The notes below the pieces were generated by a model, which was given only the letters and a program-made list of their open reading frames with translations, was not told the origin of the DNA and searched no databases. Source: Kalaharituber pfeilii (lineage: Eukaryota > Ascomycota > Pezizomycetes > Pezizales > Pezizaceae). Taken from it: DNA of 46,604 nucleotides. Positions within the stretch are counted from its first letter, which is position 1; each line of letters opens with the position of its first letter. The DNA is taken from NCBI GenBank assembly GCA_015179045.1, contig WHUZ01000181.1, positions 1-46,604 on the forward strand, given 5' to 3'. A program made the translations under genes and the position numbers. Positions 23,302 through 33,329 of this stretch are shown here, piece by piece.

Positions 23302-23307
23302 TTTTTT
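23233..23307 (-). promoter_or_regulatory. Putative -1 programmed frameshift signal, gag to pol
   Basis: On the minus strand the gag frame ends (CC)A AAA AAC TAG. A_AAA_AAC is a canonical X_XXY_YYZ slippery heptamer in the correct phase. After a -1 slip the codons CTA GTA CCC TCT continue without a stop into the protease ATG frame at 23256. Seven bases after the heptamer comes a perfect 8-bp stem, CTCTTCAG/CTGAAGAG, at about 23267-23294, with a 14-base loop. The loop bases GATGGC can pair with GCCATC further downstream (about 23233-23240), allowing a pseudoknot. Geometry and phase match known -1 frameshift signals; function is inferred. Confidence 0.8.
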
Positions 23308-24503
23308 GGCTCAGAGGTGACGTAGAGGGGAGTAGCGTTGGCAGGGGGACCAGGGATTTCAGTGTTGGCGGTTCTAATCATCTGGGTTCTTCCTCGAAGA
23401 GGGCAATTGGTGGCCCAATGCCCCGGTTGTCCGCAGTACATGCACAAATTATTTTCCTGTCGCCTCTTTTTTTCTTCATCTGAGAGGGGTCCTCGCCTCT
23501 GGCTGATTTGGGTTTGAGTTGCTGAGAGGTCCATTGGGACAGTTCCTCCGGGGGCCTGTGAAGGGTGAGGGGCAGTGGGTTTGGTAATAAAGGTGGGGGT
23601 GGAGGCATATAAGGCTCTGTCCTTGTTATCGATACCTATACACAGCCTGACAAAAGCGTCGAAGTTAGTCGGCTCGTTGAGGACGCTGATGAGGTGGTTC
23701 TTGACCTGGAACCGGAGCCCATTTCAGAAAAAGTCGATTTTTGTTTGGTCATCGTATTCAAGAGTCGCAGCCAGGGGGGCAAATTTCGGATGGCAGGTGG
23801 AACAATTGTCGTTGCCTTGCTTAAGGGCTTTTAGTTTCCTTTCGGCAGTCGTTCTGGCGTCAGGATCATCGAAGGCGGCTTTCAAAGCGGCGATAAAGGC
23901 AGCATAGTCTGTGAAGGTGACTTGTCCTGTACTTTCATTGAAGTGGGGTTGGAACCATTGCCTGGCATTTTCGGACAGGTAGGAGGTGGCGTAGGAGAGT
24001 TTCTTGGTGTTACTGTCATAGCGGGATGGGTCGGCGTTGAAGACGAGGTGTAATTGAGTGACAAACTCTTTAAACCTCTCTCTGGTTCCATCAAATGGGG
24101 CTGGGTCTGCAACTTTTGGGGCCTTGGAACTTTCCGTTACTTGGGTACTTCCTTGAGTTACGGTTTGTGCTAAGATAGCATTGAGTCGTTGCTGGACACC
24201 GTAACGGAAGCCTTAGTAATAGTACTTCCACAGGGTTTTGGCCACCTTAGTGGTGCCGTGCTCAGGTATATTAAAGTTTGCTGCAACTCCTTGGATTGCT
24301 GAGATCACTCTACTACCGTGAGCTGAGTAGATGTAGGTTACAAACTCTCCAGGAGTGCCAACGGGAATAGTCGGGGAGTCGTCAGGGACCAGGGGAGTGG
24401 TAGTGATGGTGGTGCACAGGGCTCTCTAGGCAGTTGCGATTTGTGCTGCTGTATCGGGGGGGTTACCGGTTGAGTTGCTGGCAATTCCTGAGGTTCCAGA
24501 CAT
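23298..24503 (-). pseudogene. gag: gag of the minus-strand chromovirus
   Basis: The start ATG is the complement of 24501-24503 (MSGTSGIASNSTGN). The frame runs about 400 codons to the stop TAG at 23298-23300. Around 24100-23700 lies a typical Gypsy capsid core, with FDGTRERFKEF and RQWFQPHF-like segments. Near 23450 a single CCHC zinc knuckle is present (CMYCGQPGHWATNC), expected to bind element RNA. The frame is interrupted by early stops near 24426 and 24213 and one near 23726, at positions where TGG or CAG would be expected. The final codons are CCA AAA AAC TAG, which form the frameshift site into pol. Confidence 0.85.
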
Positions 24504-24534
24504 AGTGGCGACCGATTGGTGCGACGTAACAAAG

Positions 24535-25102
24535 TGTAAAGAATGGGTCAGGGTCGGGGTCGAGATACAGGGTAGGCAGCGGGTGCCAGGGAGGCAGTGG
24601 AGTTCACGGTGGGTAGAGACAGTCGGCGCTATATCATGTAGAGAGAGATGTATGCAGAGTTATATACAGCCTGAAGGTGGATACAAGTTGTTACGTGAGG
24701 AGTAGAGAGAGAGGTAGGGATGAGCCTCCTTTATGGAGAGCCCAGGAACTTGGCAGAAGAACATTCTAGAGAATCAAACGACCACAGAAACTTGGCAGAA
24801 GAACATTCTAGATATAGGAGAATCAAACTAGCGCGGAAGAAACTTCGAGCTAATGCAAGAGAACATTCTGGACGAATCATGGATGCAAGAGAATATGCAG
24901 GAACATACGGGCAGCGACCGGGATACAAGTGGCTACTGTGCATAAGGACTCGGGGTGAGTGGCGAGGGTCGGAGCTTTCAGGCACTGCCGCTACATGGCG
25001 GCTCGGCAGGAGTTCGGGCTGTGGCAGGGTCTCGGGGCCTCGAATCTTATGTGTCACGTGTGGGAGGAGTATTTCGGCCGTGGTGGAGGTTGGTTCGTTA
25101 CA
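24535..25102 (-). repeat. 5' LTR of the minus-strand chromovirus
   Basis: 568 bp with plus-strand ends TGTAAAG and GTTACA; on the element's strand it starts TGTAACGAACC. It should contain the promoter and the start of the element RNA. The primer binding site is not obvious: the inner side (CTTTGTTACGTCGCACCAA on the minus strand) is not a match to a tRNA 3' end that I recognise. It differs from the 3' LTR mostly by transitions. Confidence 0.93.
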
Positions 25103-25107
25103 ATTTT

Positions 25108-25540
25108 CAGCGTGTCTTGCTAGTATAGTCTCAGCTCAGGTCTGAGACCATGAAATATAATTCTGGCAGTATTAACAAGCAACTTGGAAGTATACTAATC
25201 ATCAGTTCATTACGCTCAATCTGGTTGTATTATTCTAGTATAGTTTTTGAGGCTGAACAGTATACCATAACATCCAACGGCTGGAGTGGCCCAAGCAACC
25301 AACAACTGGAATCCCTGTGTTTTATTATTACTGGCGTGATCTGATGGCTGGAGTGGCCCAAGCAACCACTAACTGGAGCCCTTTTGTTTTATCCTTACTC
25401 GTGTGCCGCTATGGCGAGATTTGCAATAATGTAAACTTCATCTCAATTCAGCAATGTCCTAAGAGAGTACCATATACATACTGCGATATTGCCAAATTGA
25501 GATAATTATCCATTATAAGGGCACTAGATATATTTGGCCA
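25108..25540. other. Non-coding stretch with a ~63-bp direct duplication
   Basis: The segment GGCTGGAGTGGCCCAAGCAA occurs twice (about 25279 and 25345), followed in both by similar sequence, so roughly 63 bp is duplicated. It is otherwise unremarkable and may be host DNA. No gene is supported. Confidence 0.5.
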
Positions 25541-25990
25541 ATTGTGTACATATCAAGTATATTAAGCATACGCATCTAAAAAAGAACTCAATTTCCCTTG
25601 CTCGGAGTGGAAATTCACTCTCTAACCATGTATATAAGATATTGAGTATATTGAGTATATTGAATGTTTTACACAAATTGGCCACATGGATTAGATATTG
25701 AGAATATATTACTATATATATGAGATATTGTGTATAATTATACATTGGACTACATGAATAAGATATTAGATATATTACATATGTTGATTGGATGCGTAAG
25801 ATGTAGAATATGTTGAACGTATAGTATATAATAAGTGCATGCATGAGATGTTAGATACATTTAGTATGTTGTAAGGTATCTAACGTTTTTTCATATAACT
25901 TCACTTGCAGCTATCCAGTATAGGAGAGTAGGTATCTAATGAAAATGACCCAATCTCTACATATGCTTACAAGTATGACTAGGACATTTT
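25541..25990. other. AT-rich stretch without recognisable content
   Basis: Degenerate AT-rich repeats of TTGAGTATATTGA and AGATATTG type. No gene or RNA is evident. Confidence 0.45.
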
Positions 25991-26460
25991 TCATACATTT
26001 ACTATATATAAAATGGTCTATCTTCCATATGCGTAACGAGGGCATTAGCAACAAGGGCATTAGTGACAAGGGCATTAGCAACGAGGGCATTGGTAATGAG
26101 GGCATTGGCAATAAAGAGGCAATTTGCAATGTATTTAACATGCATATACTACATATGCCCAATGAGAGGACTTTTGATACATTTCGCATGTACAAATGGT
26201 CTACTATATTTTTTACATGTGTGAAAAGCCCATTTGTAACATTTTTAATATGTGAAGAATAATCCATTTTCTACACATGTGGGTAGGGCATTTTTGATGT
26301 ATTTACTATGCAAAAAGCAATCTATTTTCCATATGTATGATGAGGGTATTTGTGTCATATTCACTATGCCCATTTGTGGCATGTTTAACATGCACAAAAT
26401 GATCCACTTTTTACATGCCCATATGCACCGTATTTAACTAACAAATGCCGAATGGCATAT
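25980..26460 (-). repeat. 58-bp satellite, reverse orientation
   Basis: Diverged units carrying AAAATGGTCTATTTTCCATA, GATGAGGGCATTTG and TATTTAACATGC in the order opposite to the array at 28140-28440. It is interrupted by the 15-bp repeat. Confidence 0.7.
26036..26112. repeat. 15-bp tandem repeat
   Basis: Five units of 15 bp built on GAGGGCATTAGCAAC, with GGCATT in each. The core GAGGGCATT is also part of the 58-bp satellite, so this is probably a local expansion of a satellite sub-segment. Confidence 0.85.
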
Positions 26461-26547
26461 ACGCGCACTCAGGGTATTTTCAACGCATTCAGTATGCCTA
26501 TTTCAGAGGGCGAGGAGGCAATTTTCTGAGTAATATGCACAAAATGG

Positions 26548-26780
26548 TCAGACAGAAAAATAAGTATTTGGATAGGAGATAAATGCATATTTATACCGCA
26601 TGCAGTATTTGACCATATTTTTGTATGCTTAGCTAGTGATAGCTATAAGACAGTCCAAATTTCATAATAGGGTGTCCAAATTCATTATGTAAGAAAGTAT
26701 TTTGATAGCTGACATAATAAATTTAGGCTTGTTTTACCGCCAAGTATACCAAAATATGCCGAATACCGCACAGTGCATAA
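26548..26780 (+). mobile_element. MITE fragment, right end missing
   Basis: Starts with a degenerate terminal repeat (AGACAGAAAAATAAGTATTT) and follows the body of the MITE at 26783-27106, but stops before the right terminal repeat, where the next copy begins. It shares GTCCAAATTTCAT and GGGTGTCCAA with the other copies. Confidence 0.75.
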
Positions 26781-26782
26781 TA

Positions 26783-27106
26783 CTAGACAGAAAAATAAGT
26801 ATTTGAATAGGGGATAAATATATATTTATATGCCATGCAGCATTCGGCAGAAACTAGCATATTTTCGTCTGGTGATAGCCATAAGATAGTATAAAATTTA
26901 TGATAGGGTGTCCAACTTCATTATATAAGAAAGTATTTGGATAGCTGACATGATGAAATTTGGACAGCTGACATAATAAATTTGGACTTTTACTAATACA
27001 CCTATTATTTACTGCCAAGCACATGAAAATAAGCTAGTTTCTGCCAAATACCAGATAGCGTATAATATGCATTATCTCCTGTCCAAATACTTATTTTTCT
27101 GTCTAG
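26783..27106 (+). mobile_element. MITE with ~30-bp terminal inverted repeats, TA target
   Basis: 324 bp. The left end CTAGACAGAAAAATAAGTAT is the exact reverse complement of the right end at 27087-27106, and pairing extends inward through TTTG.ACAGG.GATAA. TA dinucleotides at 26781-26782 and 27107-27108 form the target duplication. There is no coding capacity. TA targets point to Tc1/mariner/Fot1-type transposases acting in trans; the donor is not in the window. Inside, the subterminal motif GTCCAAATTCATTAT also recurs inverted. Confidence 0.85.
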
Positions 27107-27108
27107 TA

Positions 27109-27639
27109 CATGTGTGGCGGATCCATTTCTTCAGAGCAACGGCAGCGTACCTTTGCACAGTAGCACAATTTAGATGACAATGATATTAAAAAAAAAAAAA
27201 AAATTACTGTACAAGGCATCAACCACTGGGCAGGCCATAAAATAGACCATTTTGCAAATGCTAAATACATCGCAAATGCCCTTATCGTGCATATAGAAAA
27301 TAGATCATTTTGTACATGTTAAATATATGAGAAAATTGCCTCCTACCCATATGTGAAATAGGCATACTAAATGTATTGAAAATACTAGTCACATATATAT
27401 ACTATTTGGCATATGTTAAATACGTTACAATTGGCTCGTTGCATATATATAAATAAAATATATCATTTTGCACATATTAAAAATGACGAGGCTTGGCTGG
27501 TTATGAGACTAGAGAATTGGCTCCTCCGGCATGCAGAAAATAGACTAATCTGCATATGTTAAATTGGCTTTCTGTGCATATTTGGACAGGCCATTTTGCC
27601 AACATGAAATTCATTAAAAGTTGATACTATGCAATACAA
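27109..27639. repeat. Diverged 58-bp satellite and AT-rich DNA
   Basis: After a poly-A run at about 27188-27205, degenerate satellite units (AAAATAGACCATTTTGCA, GTTAAATA) occur from about 27240 to 27600. No gene is supported. Confidence 0.55.
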
Positions 27640-27775
27640 AAAAAGTAGAAGTAGCTAGTCACCTCATGGTTCGAACTTAGAACCTGGGCCACGCTCGGGC
27701 TGCCTACTGGGTGAGTAGAACACGCTCACTTCTTCTGCTCGCACCCTACCAGTTGCGCAACTGTGACCAGCTGTA
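27640..27775 (-). repeat. tRNA-like repeat (possible tRNA-derived SINE or decayed tRNA)
   Basis: On the minus strand, an A-box-like GCGCAACTGGTAGGGTGC is followed about 70 bp later by a B-box-like GTTCGAACC, then a run of seven T residues after CTACTTCTAC that could end Pol III transcription. AGCTGGTCAC and GTGACTAGCT at the two ends pair at nine of ten positions, like an acceptor stem. It is too long for an ordinary tRNA, and the T-stem does not pair properly. A tRNA-derived SINE or a dead tRNA gene with an insertion are both possible. Confidence 0.4.
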
Positions 27776-28135
27776 CTTTTATTGATTAACAGAATATATA
27801 AATACTGCTACAGTGTCCATATACTCAGAGTGAAAGCAAGGGCCATAATGTGAGAAAAAATAAATTATGTGATATGCATGCTAGTGATTTTAATTCCGGA
27901 AAGCATCAAACCAATTTAGCTGGTATCGAAAAACAAAACCCTATTTGTGGCTAGCATCAGAAATGCTCATGCTAGCATAGAAACTTTTTAATTAATACCG
28001 TATACCCAAGGTTTGAAGGAAAATACCCTTGGCACTCACTCGGTATATGGTTGAAATTTTTGTATGGGGGACTCCCTAACTCCCTACTCTAGAGGTGAGA
28101 GAACAATACCAATTGTAACTACATCGACTATTGTG
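27776..28135. other. Unassigned AT-rich stretch
   Basis: No recognisable gene, RNA or repeat. Confidence 0.4.
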
Positions 28136-28445
28136 CCTATAATAAATATGTCACCAATACTCTTATCGCGCCTGTAGAAAATAGACCGTTTTGTGCCTAC
28201 TAAATACGTTGCAAATGGGCTCGTCGCACATATGGAAAATAGACCATTTTGTGCATATTAAATACGTCACAAATGGGCTCATTGCGTATGTGGAAAATAG
28301 ACCATTTTGCGTATGTTAAATACGTCGTAAATGAGCTCATAGCGCATGTGGAAAATAGACCATTTTGTACATGTTAAATACATTGCAAATGAACTCATTG
28401 TGTATGTGGAAAATAGACTATTTTGTGCATGTTAAATGTGTCAGA
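28136..28445 (+). repeat. 58-bp satellite array
   Basis: Five to six units of 58 bp in register, each with AAATACGTCGCAAATGGGCT, CATTGCGCATGTGG and AAAATAGACCATTTTG. Differences between units are mostly transitions at CpG or CpA. Related units lie at 25980-26460 (reverse), 27240-27600 and 34915-35435. Confidence 0.9.
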
Positions 28446-28684
28446 AAATTGCCATGTGTGGGAGAGGCATGTTGAACAGTGCATTGAAAACTGGCTCCTC
28501 ACTTTGCAGTATGAGCCCTTTTGTGGACTGGAAAGATCCGGAGCGGAGGGTATACCTTAAGTCTGTCTGCCGACTCCCCGCATCAGTAGATGATACCTAT
28601 TCGCAGGATCTCTGGAATAGCTTATCTACTTCCAATAGAGCTAGACTCACAGTGGCATATAGATAGATTTAGCTACTTGGCATG
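28446..28684. other. Host or repeat DNA at the chromovirus insertion site
   Basis: Matches the paralogous stretch near 5850-5960 (GGAATAGCTTATCTA, AGATTTAGCTACTT) and continues beyond the element at 34425. An open frame of 76 codons (28436-28666) has no known motif and is not convincing. Confidence 0.6.
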
Positions 28685-28689
28685 ATGGT

Positions 28690-29085
28690 TGTCATGCCGC
28701 AATAGGAAATAACAGGGATTAGTTCTTGGTAACAACCATGCAGTGATCGACCCGAACCACAGAATGCTCTCGAACCGCCACCGCCATAGCTCTACATCAT
28801 TCCACATTATTCTACAATATTTTACAAGCACTCTTCTATATCGTCATGGATGTTTCTATTTCCATTTATCTTCTTCTCTGTCGTCATGTCCAAGTTCATG
28901 CAATACTCATACTTGCTACTTCTGTTCACTCTCTCTCGTCTATATATACCTCTTCTACCCGCCTGTATGTAGTCTCCACTGGTCAACGTACGCTCATTCT
29001 CTCTTCTACCTTGTCCCTCTCGGTCCCTGCTGTCTCGTCGCACCGCGATCGTGCCTTCGCTTACTGATCCCAGCATTGCCTTACA
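28690..29085 (+). repeat. 5' LTR of the plus-strand chromovirus
   Basis: 396 bp, TGTCATGC to CTTACA. It matches the 3' LTR once the TRIM insertion and its 5-bp duplication are taken out (394 bp). Confidence 0.93.
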
Positions 29086-29249
29086 GTTTGACCAGTCACC
29101 TTTATCGCGCCTGCTATGAATCACTATGGACGACACTCTTATGCGCGAAATGCTTCCTCCGAAAGGGTCACCTTCATTGCCAACTGCTCCCTTCATGACG
29201 TCATCAACTAGCACTATATCTCAGAACTCTGTCTTGATTCTCGATCGGC

Positions 29250-29560
29250 TCACTATGCCTCCTGAGTTATGATCATACTTCCAGGACCTACAGAGCACTG
29301 TACAACAACTCCATACTACAGTTGCTACCCTCCGCTCAGCGACTCCCACGTCAGGCTCCACTACTACTGACTATCCACCGAAGACCAAGGCACCAGACAT
29401 TTTTACAGGGAACCGGTCAAAGCTTCGCTCCTTCACTACTACAGCTGAGGACAGTTCGGGGAAAGAGCCAGCTCAGACAAACTAAACCGCCCTACTCTGA
29501 GCTTAACCGAGGACGATATTCTTCTTTATTATACCAGACCGACCTCTGACTCTCATCTTA
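29250..29560 (+). pseudogene. gag: gag remnant with internal deletion
   Basis: The plus strand from 29250 reads MPPEL, a stop, then SYFQDLQSTVQQLHTTVATL and KAPDIFTGNRSKLRSF, which is the N-terminal part of a Gypsy Gag. After about 29430 the frame runs into sequence that in related elements lies just before protease. The capsid core and zinc knuckle are missing, so most of gag has been deleted. Compare the near-complete gag at 23298-24503. Such a copy could not package itself without help. Confidence 0.7.
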
Positions 29561-32500
29561 TTGTCAATGGTTTACTCCGTTCTAGTTCTGTTTGTACTCC
29601 TGTTATTATTATGATTGATTGTGGTACTTTGTCAAATTTCATAAACCACTCCTTTATTGACAGACATCCTATACCACTCCTTCGCCACTCTACACCTATT
29701 GATCTTAATATAATTGATAGTTCTTCTATTTCGTCTGGTTCTGTTACTCATTATACTGTGCCTATAACCCTGTCTATTCACTCATATTCTGAGAATGTCC
29801 CTGTGCATATTATTCCAATAAAGGATTATAATATTGTTCTAGGTATTCCTTGGTTGCGTTTGCACAATCCTATTATCAATTGGGCCAAAGATGAGATTGA
29901 TTTTACTTCCGCATTCTGTCATTCATGTTGCCTGCTACCCTTGAATATTTCTTCATTGTCTACTACTCCTTCAGTTTCTCATTCTGAGTCTTCTTGTATG
30001 CCAAATCTATTGAATATCTTGTTTCTGTCAGCTCCTGCTTTTCACCGCTTAGTGAGACCCCGCCGGAAATGCTCAGATTCAGATTCAGAGATAGTTTAGG
30101 GCCTTGTCATCACTATATTAGGTATGCCTAATAACACGAAGGTTACTCCTATCATCCCAAAGGAATATAAGCGCTTTTCTCACATCTTTTCGGCCACAGA
30201 AGCAGCTGTCTTACCTCAGCATCAGCCCTGGGACCATAAGATTCCTCTACAATCTGGCACGCATCCTCCGTTCGGTCCAATTTATGCACTTTCAGAAACC
30301 GAACTGCAAGCCCTACGAGAATACTTGGATGAGAACTTAGCAAAAGAGTTTATTCACCAGTCGTCGTCTCCTGCCGGTGCATCAATATTGTTTACTAAGA
30401 AGAAGAATGGAAGCCTGTGTTTATGTGTTGACTATCGAGGGCTAAATCGAATTACAGTAAAGAACCGCTACCCTATACCACTGATATCAGAGCTACTAGA
30501 CCGTGTACGTGAGGCAAAATACTTTACGAAAATCGATTTACAAGAGGCATATAATTTGATACGAATTGCTGAAGGCGATGAATAGAAAACGGCGTGCAGA
30601 ACACGATATGGACACTATGAGTATACAATTATGCCTTTTGGACTAACGAATGCTCCAGTATCATTCCAAGCATTGGTGAACGATATCCTTCGGTCATACC
30701 TCGACTATTTTGTTGTTGCCTTCCTCGATGACATCCTGGTCTTCTCGAATACTCTTGAGGAATATAAAGTTCACGTTGCCAAGGTATTAGAGAAGCTTGA
30801 TGAATACAACCTCTTTGTGAAGGTTGAAAAATACTCATTCCATGCCAAAGAGGTGGAATTCTTAGGATACGTCATTAGCAGAGAAGGAATAAAGATGGAT
30901 CCAAGTAAGATTGAATCAGTCATAACCTAGCCGACTCCTATATGTGTTAAGGATATCATATCATTTTTAGAATTTGCAAACTTCTACCGTCGGTTCATAC
31001 CACATTACAGTAGTATCATTGCACCGCTTACTCGTCTACTCAGGAAAGATGCATTGTTTACATGGACCGATGACTGTCAAAAAGCATTCAAGGCTATTAA
31101 GCAGTCCTTCACTACAGCAGTGGTCTTGAGACATTTTGATCCTGAATTACCTGCTGTTGTCGAAACCGATACTTCTGACTTCACTATCGGTGCCTGCCTG
31201 TCCCAATACGATACTGAAGCAAAGACTCTTCGCCCCATTGCATTCTATAGCCGAAAGCTATTCCCCGCAGAAGCGAACTATGAGATACATGATAAGGAGC
31301 TATTAGCTATAGTTGCCGCCCTCAGAGAATGGAGAGTTTATCTAGAAGGAGCTAAGCATCAGATACAGATCTACTCTGACTACCAGAACCTTCAGTCATT
31401 TACCTCCACGAAAGTCTTGAATCGAAGACAGGCCGCTAGTCAGAAATGCTAGCTTTATATAATTTTGTTATTGTCCATCGCCCTGGTATGGCTAACTCGC
31501 AAGCAGATGTACTATCCTGACGACCCGACTACCAAGATCCTACCGCGAAGCAAGAGCACTGTTTGCTTAAACCCCATTACCTTATACTTGCTGTGGTTGA
31601 GCTGAGGAATACTGCGGTTGAAAAGGATAGTAGTATACTGCAGAAAATTAAGGAAGCATATGAGTAGAACCCATCTTGTGCTAAGTTAAAGTCAGAGCTC
31701 ACCTCAGGCACAGCACCTAAGTTTCGACTGCATGCATACTCTCTACGTAATGATCTTATTCTCTTTAATGGGCTAATCTTTGTGCCAGATAATAAGGGCC
31801 TAAAGGTAGAAATTGTTCGGATGCACTATGATACACCTACAGCAGAACACCCAGGCCAAGCGAAGATACTAGAACTAATCTCCAGAAACTTCTTTTTTTC
31901 CCGTATGAGACAGTTCGTGGAAACGTACATTCGAACATGCGAGACTTGTGGAAGATGCAAGGCATCAAGACAGCAATCCTTTGGTCAGTTACAATCTCTT
32001 TCTGTTTCTCTACACCCCTGGCATTCAGTATCAATGGATTTCATAGTCAAGCTTCCCTTATCTAAAGACCTATCATTATCTCCTTCTCTATCCTTCGATT
32101 CTATACTCGTTGTAGTTGATTGACTCACGAAAATGGCATATTTCATTCCCTGTAGCGAGACCGTCATAGCCCCGGAGCTAGCTCAACTCTACCTCAAGCA
32201 TGTATTCGTTCATCACGGCATTCCCAAAGAGATCGTTACAGATCGTGGAGCAGTATTTGCCTCGAACTTTACTTGCTCACTATGTTAAGCCGCCAATATC
32301 GACCAGCAACTCTCAACAGCTTATCATTCACAAACCGATGGTCAGACCGAGTATATGAATCAGATTCTCAAGCAGTACCTTCGAGCATACTGCAACTATC
32401 AGCAAGACAATTGGGTTGAACTCCTACTGTTAGCTTAGTTTGCCTACAATAATGCTGAACAAAGTAGTATCAAATGCTCACCCTTTTACGCGAACTACGG

Positions 32501-33055
32501 CTACCATCCAACTCTCAACATCTCGCTGGAAGCATCCACGGAATCTCCTGCAGTCGATAAACGGGTTCAAGAGCTACGTTCCCTATATTGCCTCTTACAG
32601 CACGAAATAAAGTTTGCCCAGCAACTGCAAGCCCAGTACTACAATCGCAATGTACGCCCAGAGCCTGAAATCAAAGAAGGTGATCGAGTTTGGCTTATTC
32701 GAAGGCACATAAAAACAAACCGACTCTCCGAGAAGCTCGACTATAAGAAATTAGGACCATTCGAAGTGGAAAAGGTAATCAGGCCAGTAGCCTACAAGTT
32801 AAGACTACCCTCATCAATACACATTCATCCAGTCTTTCATGTCTCGCTGCTGGAAAAGGCTACCACTGATAATACACTCAGAGAAGAACAACCTGCACCA
32901 CCGCCTATCATCATTGAGGGTGAAGCATACTGGGAAGTTGAAGAGGTGATCAACAGCCGCAGACGTGGGAAGAGGCTGGAGTATGAGGTTAAGTGGAAAG
33001 GTTACTCATATCATGACAACACTTGGGAACTGGCTCAAGGCCTCAAGAGCATATA
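29560..33055 (+). pseudogene. pol: pol of the plus-strand chromovirus
   Basis: Protease begins near 29600, where the usual D-S-G is D-C-G (IDCGTLSNF). RT spans about 30300-30930 with [19 protein letters not shown] and catalytic FLDD at 30721-30732. RNase H follows at 31054-31440 (ETDTSDFTIGA, YEIHDKELLAIV). The integrase zinc finger is at about 31830-31960 (CETCGRCKA), and the catalytic core contains SMDFIV (~32030), VTDRGA (~32235) and the Glu of DGQTEYM (~32345). The chromodomain is at about 32925-33050 (WEVEEVIN, VKWKGYSYHDNTW). Stops fall at 30100, 30585 (Trp of EWKTA), 30930, 31679, 32121, 32287 and 32437, and one frameshift lies near 31437. The function would be RNA copying and targeted integration; this copy is inactive but well preserved. 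Confidence 0.9.
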
Positions 33056-33329
33056 AGGAATGATTAACCAATTCCACCAGAAGTACCCTAACAAGCCCGG
33101 TCTCATGAAGCCAAAAAGGGGGGGAAAGGCTCCGCCGCTCAATGATAACCTGTTTTTTTCTTGTCGTCTGTTAACCTGAATTTGTGCTACTATGTGTGTT
33201 CTTGTTCACTTATTGCATGTCATTCGCTCATGTGTTTTCTATGCTCCATCATCATGTCATTCTCATGTGTATTTCCTATATTCTACACTACGGCCTGATC
33301 AGGAGCTCAGGCTAGAAGAGGGAAGATAC

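Larger units (their letters stand above)
18809..25102 (-). mobile_element. Complete Ty3/Gypsy chromovirus, minus strand
   Basis: Full-length element of 6294 bp with two 568-bp LTRs at 18809-19376 and 24535-25102. It is flanked by the perfect 5-bp target duplication ATTTT at 18804-18808 and 25103-25107. The inside encodes gag with a zinc knuckle, protease, reverse transcriptase, RNase H, integrase and a chromodomain in that order. It carries several stops and at least two frameshifts, so it is probably inactive. Two solo LTRs related to its LTRs are at 41197-41947 and 45461-46247. Confidence 0.95.

Noticed and set aside
28136..28445. CRISPR-like regular spacing
   Set aside because: Whole 58-bp units are repeated without unique spacers, and the context is eukaryotic.
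28743..29198. 151-codon open frame in the 5' LTR
   Set aside because: It overlaps the LTR and leader; the frame is not maintained in the 3' LTR copy.
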